The position numbers and the translations under genes are program-made. From contig NW_023998498.1 in NCBI RefSeq assembly GCF_014805625.2, positions 902,243 through 966,242 of the forward strand: a stretch of 64,000 nt of DNA, given 5' to 3'. The notes under the pieces were generated by a model. The model was given only the letters and a program-made list of their open reading frames with translations. It made no database searches and was not told the origin of the DNA. Source of the DNA: Glossina fuscipes. Lineage: Eukaryota > Arthropoda > Insecta > Diptera > Glossinidae. Position 1 is the first letter of the stretch. Each line of letters starts with the position of its first letter. Positions 43,634-55,672 of this stretch are shown here, in pieces.

Positions 43634-44399
43634 AATGGCAAAATTGTATTAATTGATTTTCGTTTTGCTATTCCGTTCGTCACATTTTTAGTATATTTAC
43701 TAGTGACTACCTGCGACAATTATCTCAGAAGAATGCTCCAGGAAGAAAGATTTTGATCAAATATTGAAATCACTGTAGACATTGAGGCGTATTTTGAAAG
43801 CCTTGAATGAAAATATTCTGTAAAAAGAAAACGAACGATATGTTATAAAAACTGTAGGCTGATTGCATCACTCTTGAAGGAGACTACTTTAATGAATGAA
43901 GACGAACTTTGTAAAAAAAAGGTTATTTTTTACTTATTAATACATGCATTATTAGCTTCTATGTGTGGGTGTCCGCAGTTCCTAATGTAATTACCACGTT
44001 CTCACGTCTTCTTTAAGCTAGCAGCTAATTTAAGAATTGCTTTAATTTAGTGGAGAAATACTTTCGGCTTCGCACTGCAAATGCAACTTAAGTCTTACCA
44101 ATGCGTTTTCAAAGAATTTGCGGTTTTCTGTGTTATGTTAAACATGACTATACATCTTCAAAGCATCCTTTGATACTACTAGGAAGCAAAAAGTATGAGC
44201 AGTTACTAAGGAAGAAGAAGCTTGACAGATATAAAAAAATAATTATTTGATATTTAATATGCAAGTGCTTTAAAGAATTTTTTTTAAGTCTTTCAGTTTC
44301 AATTATATCAAATGTATACGAAAGTGTTATATTATGAGTTTCATTCATCTAGAATAACTAGAATTAAACTGAATGGACTTTCATGCAAATGATGCAGGG

Positions 44400-44836
44400 C
44401 AATCCACACGCGTATGTATTGATTGATTGAGAAGTGTTTCATCGTTCCTATTAACGTTCACATGGTTCCATTTATTGAAGTGACATTTGTGTTTATTTAC
44501 CTGCAATGCAGTGACAAAAGTGATAAAACCAATAAACAAAGTGGCGAAAAGTACATTAAAACCGATAGCAACAACATCTTCAGCAATAGTAAACCACAAC
44601 AAACATGCCTATCAGTGGATATCTAGGATAATAAGTAATAGAATATCGACCAACTACCACTACTACTACTACTACTATCGCTATCTCTAGTGCTATTGTG
44701 AACCTGACAAGAATAAAGTAAATGGCTGTGTTAATACCACCTGCCATCAGTGTCCGTTATAACTTTAACTGTTTAATAGTAAAACATAATGCGTGAGAAC
44801 AGGACCCTGTCGACAGTTGGTAGGCGATCGGTAAAG
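44400..44836 (+). CDS. Candidate first exon: long 5' UTR plus 16-codon coding start
   Basis: The stretch 44500-44640 is rich in AAC/CAA-type triplets, as in many fly 5' leaders, and includes an ACT triplet run at 44656-44675. An ATG at 44789-44791 opens MRENRTLSTVGRRSVK and ends exactly at a consensus donor AAG|GTAAGC (GT at 44837-44838), phase 0. No in-frame stop intervenes. The following exon was not found, so it may lie far downstream, as expected for a fly gene with a large first intron. The exon's 5' limit is a guess. Confidence 0.45.
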
Positions 44837-44839
44837 GTA

Positions 44840-46800
44840 AGCAGTGTATTATCATTTTGTGTTAATAATTCGATTCGTTATGACAAAACCAGTGCTTAAC
44901 GTTATATGTATGTATACATGCAATGTGTATATGTAAGTAATAAGACATAAGACAGGAGTAAATCTATAAACAAATATTGCACATCAGTAAACACCAAAGA
45001 GCGCATTAAAATGAGAGACTGAAATTTTACTTAAAAAAAAACAAACAAACTGATTCGATGAAATTGACTTTAATGAAACAAAGACACAAATTAAAATATA
45101 CGGTCAGATGTTGTTATCGTAACGGAACCTTAGCTACCACCTTAACAAAAAGGTAATTATTAAATTAATTGATTATATGTTCATGCGTGCATGCATAATT
45201 TTAAGGTTATAGCAGCCACATTGAATAAAAACATTTAGAAAATCTTGTAAAACTTTTGCTTTTCAAAGAATTCAAAACAGCATTCAACTTAAACGTAGTT
45301 TTGAAAACAGTAGTGTTTTTATTTTCCGTTATATTATCGAATTGTGTTGTATTCCATTTGGCTCATTTTCTTCTTTTTTGGGTTACGGAGAATATTTACC
45401 ACAGATATCATACGAACGGGCAGATAGAAATAAATGTTTAAACTTTGGTGCTCATCAAGAAGACATATGCTGTAAAGTTACCTTTAGGAGATTGTAAACG
45501 TTTTGATAAAATGAATAGGTTCCCATCCTTCAATTGAGAAAAAGCCTTGCCTGACGGCAATAAAATATTGCCAGATTATCAAAATAATTGAGAAAAATTA
45601 TTAGAATTCAGATTGATAAGCTGAGAGACTTTTGACGAAACGCCATTTGCATAAGAGACTTTGGTTATTTATCAACCACCTATCGCTGAGGGTGTATTCA
45701 TTTTGCTAAAACGTTTTTACGTATTTTGAATCAGCATCAAAATATAAACCAATGTAGTCATATCTGTCGATCCGTCTCTCCTTCTATCCATCACTACGCC
45801 TGCCTGAGGTAAGCATACTTCTGGTCGCAGATATGTTGGCATCGAAGTTGATTCACACAACACAATACAATACAATATAAACCCAAAAGCAAAAAACATT
45901 GGCTTTTTGCTGGTTGCATATGAATTACAACAAATAGGATGATTTTCATACGTAATATATTGTATGGATAATCTTAATAAAAATGCAAAAAAAATCGAAC
46001 ACGCCACGCCTTCTTAATATTATGGAATATCGCATATGAAAGTTAAAGCCAAATACATTTTTCTTGCTTGTTTTTTTTTTATCTTAAAAGTATTATGTCC
46101 GATAAATTCCGTGCGTTTCGTGAACTTCACACATCAAGATATCGACACATTAAGAATTCTAGAATCATCAACTCAATAGATATGTAGGCAAATACGGCTT
46201 TTGCGTTTTACAACGTCGTCCTTTATCTTAAAGGAAAAAAATACCCATTTCCCGATCACGGTAGAGTTTTAGACGTTCTTTCGTCCCAGTTTTGTAAAAA
46301 AAAAATACGTCGGTAGCATACAACGAGGTAATATTGCTTATATGAAATAACCACTAGTTAATAGTGCTTGCGTAATAGTGTCACGTTCCAAAGATAGTAG
46401 TGGATAGTAGGTTCACATCCTTTACGCGCTTTCCGCCGCCAGGGGAATATCAATACAGAAATCGTACTTGATATGTACTTCAACATTTAATTAACCTAGG
46501 TGAAGATAAGATTGAATAAAAACCGGTTTCTCGGTCACTGTGAGACTATGTGTAGTCCAGGATGTGGAGGCCTAAAAAACAAATCGCGGTTCCAATCAAT
46601 TTATTTCGAAAAACTCTACGGCCCGTATTTAATAACCCTTTGTTTAGCTCCGCACCTCGTAATAAAGTTTTTCATTTTTTTTGATTTATAAATTAATGCT
46701 CAACAATTATCGCTGTTGTCATAAGTATTGCTACGAATTGCGCTGTGGTGACAAGGCAAGTTTGAAAACCTAATTAACTCTTATGTCTTCTCAATGAATG
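44840..46800. other. Probable intron or intergenic DNA
   Basis: No exon recognised. A family A start (GTGTATTCATTTTGCTAAAACG, about 45690) and its diverged continuation to about 46020 are visible. Confidence 0.4.
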
Positions 46801-46809
46801 ATATACCGG

Positions 46810-49640
46810 ACGTTGTAACAGTGACACGCTTTTCAAAAGATGCACTTTGGTCGATTGGATCGCATTGGTGGTGGTGTATTCATTGCCATATCTTCGTCAT
46901 TTCCGTCCAAATCAATTGAATTTCCTACCACTCCTGACGTTGAATTTATCGCCATTCCAGTGAAAATGCCTAATAAACAACTATTTATAGCCTGCTCCTA
47001 TATTGCCCCAAATTCTGATATCTCCATTTACAAGAAACAGGCTACCCTCATTTGTGAAGTGGCCAAGCAGTCGAAACCCACCGATTTGATAGTTGGAAGA
47101 CTGCAATTTGCCACAAGTCACTTGGTGTAACATTGATAATTCTGGCTGTTTGATTCCTACTTCAACATCTAATAGGGATGTTATGTTCTTTAATGAATTG
47201 TTTGATCATAATTTAGTTCAATATTCAGTATCCCTAATTGTAATGGTAGACTGCTTGATCTCTGCTGTGCCAATTTCCCTGAGATTAGTGTACATCGTTG
47301 TCCACCTTTTAGTTTAGCTAAGGATCCTGATCGTCCATCAATGTGCATTTCGTTTCATCATAAGAATGATGATTCGTTGAACTGCCTTAATGTGTCAAAT
47401 CAAACTTTTTTAACTAAATGTTATGATTTTCATAAAATTAATATTGTATTGCTAAAACATCGTCTCTCACATATGAGGCCTGATTTCTCAACCGGAAGTA
47501 TTGAAAGCTTATTGTCATCGTTCTACAATACATTAAATCTAGCTATTGCTGCATCTGTTCCGATCAAGCATTGTCGACCTCGAAGCAGGTGTCCCCCGTG
47601 GTTTAATAAGACAACTAAATATCACAAGAATAGAAAAAACACGCTTTTCAAAAAATATTCGAAAAACGGCTCTGCTCTTGACTATTTCGCTTACGCCGTG
47701 GCAAGGCATAGATTTAACTCCCTCAACCATCATACTTACTGCAGATACCTTCAGTTCATTAAATCCTCTCTGTTTGCTAATCCTAAATTCTTCTTTAAAT
47801 TTGTTAACTCTAAAAGAAAAATTTCCACATATCCCTCGCATGTTTCTTTTAATGGATCTGATTCCTCGGATGATTTTCAAATCTCAAATCTGTTCGCTGA
47901 GTGCTTCCCTCGAAACTTTTCGACTGCTAATTCCAATTTATCCGCAAACTACCCATATCCTATAACTAACTTGGTTTCAATTCCTAATGTGGTCATTGCT
48001 GAAGATGATGTTTTTAAAGACTTGAGCTCTCTAAAATAAAATTGTGGGTCTGGACCTGATGAAATTCCATCATGTGTACTTAAATCTTGCGCTGTCGAGT
48101 TATGTGGTGTGATCTCAAAGAATTTAACCTGTCCTTGAATTTAGGTGTTTTCCCTTCATGTTGGAAGAGTAGTTTCCTTATTCCTATCCACAAAAGTGGA
48201 AGTAGACAATTTGTTGAGAAATACAGAGGCATAGCCAAGTAGAGTGTCTTGCCTAAGTTGTTCGAGCTAATTGGGACTCAGCATTTGGCATTTGCCATTA
48301 ATTCGTATATTTCTCCACACCAGCATGGCTTTCGGAAAAGGCGATCTACGGTCACCAATTTGCTAGAGTTTACTTGTCATGTTTTTAAGGCTTTTTTTAG
48401 CGGCTCTCGCACAGATGTTATTTACACTGATAAAGCGTTTGATTTGATTAACCATAACTTACTTATCTTTAAACTCCAAGCCTCTGGCTTCCCATTTCTA
48501 TTTAGTGAAATGGATAAGCTCTTATCTGCACAATAGATCCTTCTGTTTAACTTCATCACGTCGGATGAATTCCCCGTTATATCTGGCGTACCTCAAGGAA
48601 GTCACTTAGGTCGCATTTTATTCAGTTTATACATTAATGATCTCCCATCGGTGATTAATTCCAGCCAAATCTTAATGTATGCTGATGATGTGAAACTGTT
48701 TTCTTCCTTCTCTGTTGAATCGCAATCACATCAGCTTCAAGGTGACTTGGATAATTTTATTGCATGGTGCTCTGTGAATCTTCTGAAACTAAATCTGACT
48801 AAATGTAAGAAGCTTTTGTTCTCAAGAAGAAAGTCATTCATTACTCAGTATTTCATAGATTCGCATAAGTTGGAGGACGTCGATTCGATTACAGATTTAG
48901 GCGTTCTATTTGACTTTCATATTGAGCTTTCGATAAGCAAAGCTAGGTCCGCGCTTGGTTTTATAAAGAAGTGGTCCAAAGAGCTTGATGGTCCCTACAT
49001 TACGAAAAGGCTGTACATGTGTTTGGTTAGACCCATACTCGAGTATGCCTCAGTTGTGGTCTCCTTCATATAGGTGCTATGTAGATTTAACTAAATCTGT
49101 TCAAAAGCAATTCTTACTGTTTGCCCTTAGGAATTTGGTTTGGGACCCGATTGCCCCGCTTGCAGCCTATGAAAATAGGCTGTTGTCCTCACCGTCTCTT
49201 GAGAAACGTAGATTTGTTCTTGGCGTTTTCTTCGTAATTAAAGTAGTAAATGGTGCTATTGACTCGCCTGCATTACTTGGTGAAATAAGCTTTAATGTCC
49301 CTAACCGCTTCTCTAGGCACTTCACCTTGATTACGCTTAGTCAATGTAAATATAATTATGAGCTGTTTAATATGCTCAGAGTTATTTGCAAGAACCTAAA
49401 TGACGTCTATCACTTATTCTCATTATCGGACTCTTTAAAGTCCATTAAAGAAAAATTGCTTAATGCGCGTAATTTACCTATGTCGTACTTAAACTGCTTT
49501 TTTCTTTTTTTCTTTCTTATTTGTTTTATTGAAAATTTTAATATTAATTAATTTACGATTTACTTTAAGAGTCAATTGAACTCGACTGTCAACGTTTTTA
49601 GTCGAGTTCCTTGTATAAGTGGAATAAATAAATAAATAGA
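46810..49640 (+). mobile_element. Jockey/CR1-like non-LTR retrotransposon, 5'-truncated
   Basis: Coding blocks on the + strand: endonuclease end (DRIGGGVFIAISSSFPSKSI, LFIACSYIAPNSDIS, about 46850-47030); a spacer with CPPWFNKTTKYHKNRKNTLF (about 47585) and SLFANPKFFFKFVNSKRK; then RT. Frameshifts near 47100, 47320, 48130, 48440 and 48540 and stops at 48038 and 49073 disable it. The 3' end is an AATTGAACTCGACTG / GTCGAGTTCCTTGT stretch followed by (AATA)n at 49623-49638. No RNase H domain, as in Jockey/CR1 elements. The start at about 46810 is a 5' truncation. Confidence 0.88.
48045..49551 (+). pseudogene. Reverse transcriptase region of the Jockey/CR1-like element
   Basis: RT blocks in order: NCGSGPDEIPSCVLKSC (48040), WKSSFLIPIHKSG (48165), KLFELIGTQHLAFAINSYIS (48255), HQHGFRKRRSTVTNLLEF (48320), a damaged T-D-x-x-K-A-F-D block (48430), ISGVPQGSHLGRILF (48575) and the active site MYADDVKLF (48680). 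Then the thumb and C-terminal region RPILEYASVV (49035), SVQKQFLLFALRNLVW (49095) and NGAIDSPALLGEISFNVPNR (49250). YADD is intact but the frame is broken at least three times, so no enzyme is made. Confidence 0.88.
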
Positions 49641-49999
49641 ATAAATAGAATATATCCACTACAGCAAAACCTAATATTTAATTTTCTATTTTTTTATACT
49701 TACATGAAACGTGACTACACTAGACCAGACGTTGTCAACAGATAGAAAAATTTTATCAAGCAAATTTTTTTTTACGTCATTCACTGCGCTTTTGATTAAA
49801 CCCGACGTGGATGTAGAATAGGACACTAACAGTCGAATAGATGCATTATGTTATGACATTTCACATATACAGTGCTGCGGACAGGAGCGAACGTGGGCAA
49901 TAGTCGCATTGCAATTTCATATTAATTGTGACAGACGGATATATGTTCTATATAAAAAAGGCAAACCTTTCCTTTTCCTATATCTACTACGTTTGTGAG

Positions 50000-50620
50000 G
50001 AGGAATGTTATACACAAAAGCTCTTAAGATAGACCCACCTAATAATATACCTTTATATAAGCCCGTCTGTCGGTCGGATCTCTGCCCATGTCTAGTCTAC
50101 AGGTCGCAATTTTTAAGATATTTTGATCAAATTTCATCTGCATTGCCCAGGAACGAACGCTATTGGAAATGGTTCGGATAGATCCACATTTTCGACCACT
50201 TCAATTTTTAAAATTTCTCGACAAAAGTCGCCCTGTAATAATATTTGGATGTACTGTTTTGGTATGAAATATTTAGTTCGGCCGGGGACTTTTCTTTTCA
50301 ACTCCTTTCTCCTATAATCGTTTCTACGAAAACTTAATCTTTATATGGTAAAAAGTCTAATTTTCAATATTTTATGGTGAAAGTTAATTAATTTCAGTAA
50401 ATTAACAGAGAAATCAACCTTACCGAATTTGGAGCAAGTAAGTATATTTTTCGGATACAGCCGCATACAGGAATTCCTTAAAAATGCGGGCTTTCGTGAA
50501 AAGTATGTCTTTGCATGAAATAATATGTACATTTTGGTGTTTTATTGTCAAAACGGATGAATATTTGCGTTAGGCGCATTATTCGGCTTTGCCCGATGCT
50601 CTCACTTGTTTTTTTAGAAT
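50000..50620 (+). repeat. Dispersed repeat family B
   Basis: Includes GCCCGTCTGTCGGTCGGATC, AGGTCGCAATTTTTAAGATATTTTG and ATTTTGGTGTTTTATTGTCAAAA, ending TGCCCGATGCTCTCACTTGTTTTT. The CTTG-T terminus is shared with 53110-53140 and 54470-54490. Confidence 0.6.
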
Positions 50621-51189
50621 CTAATTTCACCGTGATTGCTAGTTCGGTAGTTTTTTACTTTTTTTGTTGGTTTTTTTAGAGGCAAAATAACGCTTTTTAA
50701 AAGATAAAAAAATTCGCATTTACTTACATATCATACATATATAGTGTGATACTCCGCGAAACCCAATGCTTATCATTCCTTGTAACTCCTATGATGCAAA
50801 TAAAGTTTTGATTATATTCGCTATTTTTTTCTGCAGCTTCGACTGAGGGTTTGATGAAAACACGTGAGATCTTTTTTCGGTCATTGGTTTCTTATTATAA
50901 TTTGAGAAGTGGTAAGCTGACTTTGTTCTTCAAGTCTTCATCTGTGATAAAAATTAGTAAACTGAACTTTTTGAAATAACTGGAAAAAAAAGGAATAAAA
51001 GAAAGATAAGCTATAGATTACATTCTTATGCAGCGCTTGTAAAATGACTTTCGATCTCGCTTAACGTGAAGAACAGAAAAGAACAAAGTATGAGAACATT
51101 ATTTTAGTTTTTCTTCTTTTTTTTGTATACAATACTATTGTTTTTGTTACTAATATCGATTTTAATATTTGTGGTACAAGAACATGTTA

Positions 51190-51430
51190 AGTTTGTGCGG
51201 GCGTATATAATATCCAGAAGGATTTCAAGTGACCCCACTTTTATTATTTTTGGATTGATTTATGGCCTTAACCGCCATGTTTTTTTATTTTCGACCTACA
51301 CGGTGGAATTTTCGAGATATTTTGATGAAATTTGGCACAGTGAAGTCTTTTGGTCCAAGAACGAACGATATTGAAAATGATTGGGATTCGGAGCGCTTCG
51401 ACTATTTCCCACGTAATGCCTTCTTTTGAA
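51190..51430 (+). repeat. Dispersed repeat family B, fragment
   Basis: CCTACACGGTGGAATTTTCG, AGATATTTTGATGAAATTTG and AACGAACGATATTGAAAATG match other family B copies. Non-coding. Confidence 0.55.
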
Positions 51431-52239
51431 AAATCCTAATACGAATAGCTGCATTAATCGAAGAATTATACGATATTTAAGCGTTAGTATTATAGTGTCT
51501 TTATATGTTTTAGTTTCTTTTCAAGCCTTCGTGTTTTAATAAAATTAATCTTTAAAGGGTTTTTGTTGTTATTAATTATAAACAAGTACAACTTAACTTT
51601 ATTGTTAACGTAAATGTTTCTTTAATCTGCAAGCTGAGAAACATAAAAAGACGCTTTTTATTATATTTCTAAAAGTTGATCATAATTCCTTAACAGAATA
51701 TTTTATGAATAAAATTTTTACTAATCACTCTAGCCAACAAAAAATAAACGAACAACTAACGCACTTGCACAACGCCATGGCAAACCCACAGAAATTTGAT
51801 TAAAGTTTTACTCTGGTATGAAAAATAATATGAGTTTATCAAGAGTTCATTTGAGTAAAATTTCCTGTTCTGAATAATTCGTAATGTCTTAATTGCTAAA
51901 TTTAATTGATTTTGATGAAGAGAAATTGACATTTTTCTGTGCTATGCCTTCAAATCGAAAGCAAAATTTAATGTAAAATATTAACAACAGTTTTCAATAT
52001 TATGAAATACGTACGTAACATATTTTGAATCCATAAAGCAGCGTTGATGTAAAACAAGAAAAAGTTATATTGTATCTTAACCGTGGTTTGTCATCCTAAT
52101 TAAATATGTGTGCAAAATGTCGATAAGGTCCGAAATTTGGAATCAATATTTCGTAGAAATCTCCCTCTCAAAAAGGCAAATTAAATATAAGCTCATAAGA
52201 ATTAACTTTACTAGATATAATACTGACGTAAATGTTCAT

Positions 52240-52790
52240 AGTTCCTGTACGCATCACCTAAGGATGAGTGATATATGAACTTTGTCAAAACGTTTGCAAC
52301 ACCCAGGAGGAAGCATCACAGAACCCACAAAGTGTGTATATTCTTGATCATCAAATCACCAATTAATCAATTTGAGCATGGCCGCCTCTCCATCTGTCCG
52401 TGTTCGTAATGTGTGCTGTAAACATTCTCCTGGCAAAATGAAGTTAGCGACTTCAAACTTGGCAGCAGCATTGGAAGCTCTTGAACGCAGGTTGGTATTG
52501 AAAATGCATCAAATCGCTCGAACGAAACGTTCATAGCACCACCTAATCTGAAAACATCTCTGTTTCGCAAGAAGGCTAAAAAGTCGGCTTGTTGCTCATA
52601 AAAAAAAATAGGTGAAATTGATTTTAAAATAGAAAAAAAAAGGCGGCAGTTCGTCCATTCCACATTACAGAACATAAAAATTTAGTTCTTTTACTTTTTT
52701 TTATCTTTGTTGCGATAACGATGATAAGTAAAGGGGATAAAGAATTCGGTCACGACCGAATATAATTTTCTTGCTTGGTTTTTTTTCTAG
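52240..52790 (+). mobile_element. Dispersed repeat family A, Helitron-like 3' end
   Basis: TTGTCAAAACGTTTGCAACA then CCCAGGAGGAAGCATC, TCTGTCCGTGTTCG, and GTTGGTATTGAAAATGCATC. Near the end is a perfect hairpin ATTCGGTC (52744-52751) / GACCGAAT (52754-52761) followed by ATAATTTTCTTGCTTG. Same hairpin and spacing as at 7211-7228. Confidence 0.6.
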
Positions 52791-53140
52791 CCTACACCGT
52801 TTGTGGTACAAGCCTACATTAACATTGTGCGGATGTATGCAACATCCACAAGGACTTGCGATAAGCTCATCTTTTACTATACTGCTCGATTCAGAACTTT
52901 CTCTTCTAAGCATGTCTTTCCGTCCGTCCGTCTTGTTTTCTTGCGTTCAACCTACAGATCGCAATAGATGAGAAAATTTTCTGATGAATTTTGATACAAC
53001 GATATGTTTCTGAATTGGACCACTTTTTCGACCTCGTCCCATGGCACGCCTTTTTTGAAACGTCTGTATATGTATAACTGTAACAAACGAAGTGATGTAC
53101 TGTATTTACTGATAGGCCATACACCGCTATAGAGTTTTTA
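52790..53140 (+). repeat. Dispersed repeat family B, full short copy
   Basis: CCGTCCGTCCGTC, ACCTACAGATCGCAATAGAT, AAATTTTCTGATGAATTTTG and GACCACTTTTTCGACC, ending GAGTTTTTACTTGTTTT. It directly abuts the family A copy. Confidence 0.6.
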
Positions 53141-53624
53141 CTTGTTTTAAAGGCTTCTCTCTGCCAATTTATTGTTCTCTTTCCATATTTTTTTTAATAT
53201 TATCAATAAATTTCCAATTATTCTTCGCCTTTTCTTTTATAATAACACATGTTTTTTGTTTACTATTGGCATAGTCGATTTTATCCGTCAAGCAAAAACA
53301 TGGTACTGTTTACACAGCTGTAGGGAATTGAAACAATTCTTCAAAGAATTGCACTAGTTCTGCTGATTCTTTAAGAAGTGCGATAAAAACACAAACACAA
53401 AAGTTCTGAAGAATTTAATGTTAAAGAAAAACAAGTTGAAATATTATAGATGACTGTAGCCGAATCATTTATACCTGTGCCTTACTTTTGAAGACAATCC
53501 TTATGTGAGCAGGAGGTCCAAGAAAAGAACATATGTAGTTGAAACTTCGTACAGTAAGCTGGTCCAAGTAACTTTTGACCAACTTTCACCACAAAATAAT
53601 AAAATTATACTTTCTTGGTATATG

Positions 53625-54030
53625 TAAACGGTTTGTTTGGCGTGGGCTTGGTGACACCAATGCTAGAATATGCCTCGGTCTCTGCTTCAGTGGCCTTCTT
53701 CCGCTAGGTGTTACGTTGATTCAATAGAATTATTTCAAAAGCAATTCTTGATTCACACCCTTAGGAATTTGAAATGCGATCCGTTAGTCTCATTGCTGCC
53801 TTATGAAAATAGAAATTGCCTCTTTTAGTATTACTTTCGCTGCAGCAACGTAGCTTTATCCCGGGTGTTTCATTGTTAGTTAGTGTTTCATTCCTAGTAA
53901 AGAGATTAACTTCAATGTTCGTGACCGTTATTCTAGAAACTTTGTTTTCATAAAACTTAGTCCATATAAACATAGTTACGAGCTTTTCTGGTCGCCCGGA
54001 ATGATCTGCAAAATCCTAATATAAGATTCA
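53625..54030 (+). mobile_element. Jockey/CR1-like internal fragment
   Basis: Matches 49010-49400: ATATGCCTCGG, AAAAGCAATTCTTGATT, CCCTTAGGAATTTG, TTATGAAAATAG and a diverged end. Out of frame and truncated both sides. Confidence 0.8.
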
Positions 54031-54490
54031 TTTTCTGAAGCCTATCTGTCCGTCCGTTTGTCTGTCCGTCGGTTGCGTGTCCATGAAAATTGAATCTTAA
54101 TAGTTATTTGATGTACAATAAACTCTACGAAATTTAGACCACCTAGGTCCATTTTTGAATCCCATTCTACATAAGGATTTTCACGAAAATTTTTGTTTTT
54201 TAAGGCAGAAAGTTTAATATTTCACGAGGATTTATTTGGAAAGAGTTTTAACTTTTAATGCAAGAGCCCTTAATAGTAAGTTCATATAAAAATTAACGCT
54301 TCTGTTGGTGGACTATACAGGCTTGTTTCGACAATACATTCCGATATAAGTTTCCTATGAACACTAAGACTTTATACGTCACCAAGGTTTAATTTTTGTG
54401 TTCAATGCCAAAAATAAGAACTGCGGTAGACAATGTAGAATATTAAAGAGTCGGCTTAACCTGACTATAATGTTTTTACTTGTTTTTGTT
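54030..54490 (+). repeat. Dispersed repeat family B
   Basis: CTATCTGTCCGTCCGTTTGT start, ending GACTATAATGTTTTTACTTG. Non-coding. Confidence 0.55.
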
Positions 54491-55020
54491 GTTGTTTATT
54501 TATAATGAATTCGATTTTTGTTGTTTCTTCAATTTCCTTCATTTTATAAACTTAATTCTAATGTTTCTTTTTGGAAGTCTGTTTTGTTTGGCTGTTATCT
54601 TACTGCAGCTGAATTACATGTATAATTAAATAAATAAATAAAGTTATTTTTTAGAAAAAGGCTCTTATGGAAACGATTACTACGTCAAGATTTTACATAT
54701 TCCTACGTCTTGCTGAAATATTATCTTTGACCAACTTGAAGAAATGTACAATATGTATGAGTTTACTATTCACATTTCGATTCCCCAATCAAATATATTT
54801 TTCCGCCAATTCAGTGATTTCCTTAAAAAACAATACGTCGCCCTCATATCAGTTTTTTTGTTAGAATTTTGCATCCGCTTTCCTGTTTTAAGTGAAATGT
54901 ATATAAAGTAAATGTTCTTGAATAGGTATTACTTGTAATTCATTAAAAAGATAAATGAATTTATTACGATTTATTTTTGTCTACATGTTACGAGCTGAAA
55001 ATTATTTGCATTACCTTCAT

Positions 55021-55050
55021 AGTGGAGCCCTCGAGTTTGAGAGCTCCACT
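55021..55050. repeat. 12-bp inverted repeat
   Basis: AGTGGAGCCCTC and GAGAGCTCCACT pair with one mismatch around GAGTTT. Isolated; function unknown. Confidence 0.6.
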
Positions 55051-55187
55051 CCGCAATCCTTGAATGCAAAAGGTTAATACAATAGAAAGTAAATGAACAA
55101 TAGTTGCGTCGGAAGTTAGAACAGAAGAATATGGAACTTGCAGAGACAATACTTAAAATTAAGTATAGTCTCTTATAATTAAGAATA

Positions 55188-55672
55188 GTCTCTTGGTTAA
55201 GCTTAAGTCAATGTGAATATAATTATGAGCTGTTTAACCCGCTTAAAATTGTTTGCAAGAATATAAATGACGTCTATCACTTATTCTCTTTATTGGACTT
55301 TTCAAAGTCCATTAAAACAACATTGCCTAATACACGTGGTTTACCTATGTCGTACTTAAACTAGCTCTTAACCTTAAAATGTCACGATGGGGCGAAAATT
55401 AATTGTTGTTAATTATTATCGGTTGCCAAGCTTATGCATGTTTGCGATGGCTTAGGTGTTCATTTGCAATTTGGTCCTGTACCGGTTGTGGGTGTGGCTC
55501 TATGCTAATTGCGTACATGCTTTTTTTTTCTCCATTTTTTTCCTTCTTATTTGTGTCATTATACTTACATTAAGTTTTAATATTAATTAATATAAGAATT
55601 GAACTCGACTGTAATTTTTTTTTAGTTGAGTTTCATGGATAAGTAGAATAAATAAATAAATAAATAAATATA
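55188..55672 (+). mobile_element. Jockey/CR1-like 3' copy
   Basis: Begins AAGCTTAAGTCAATGTGAAT, matching 49333 onward, continues through GACGTCTATCACTTATTCTC, and retains the TATCGGTTGCCAAGC / GGTCCTGTACCGGTT block missing from 46810-49640. Ends GTTGAGTTTCATGGATAAGT then (AATA)n. A 5'-truncated copy. Confidence 0.85.

Noticed and set aside
43547..43756. Secreted 69-aa protein with signal-peptide-like start
   Set aside because: It is antisense to the exon-like MARDLVARFIYCN frame with a consensus donor. The hydrophobic content is AT-driven and no cleavage site or domain is seen.
47539..47880. 113-codon antisense frame
   Set aside because: Shadow of the retrotransposon coding strand.
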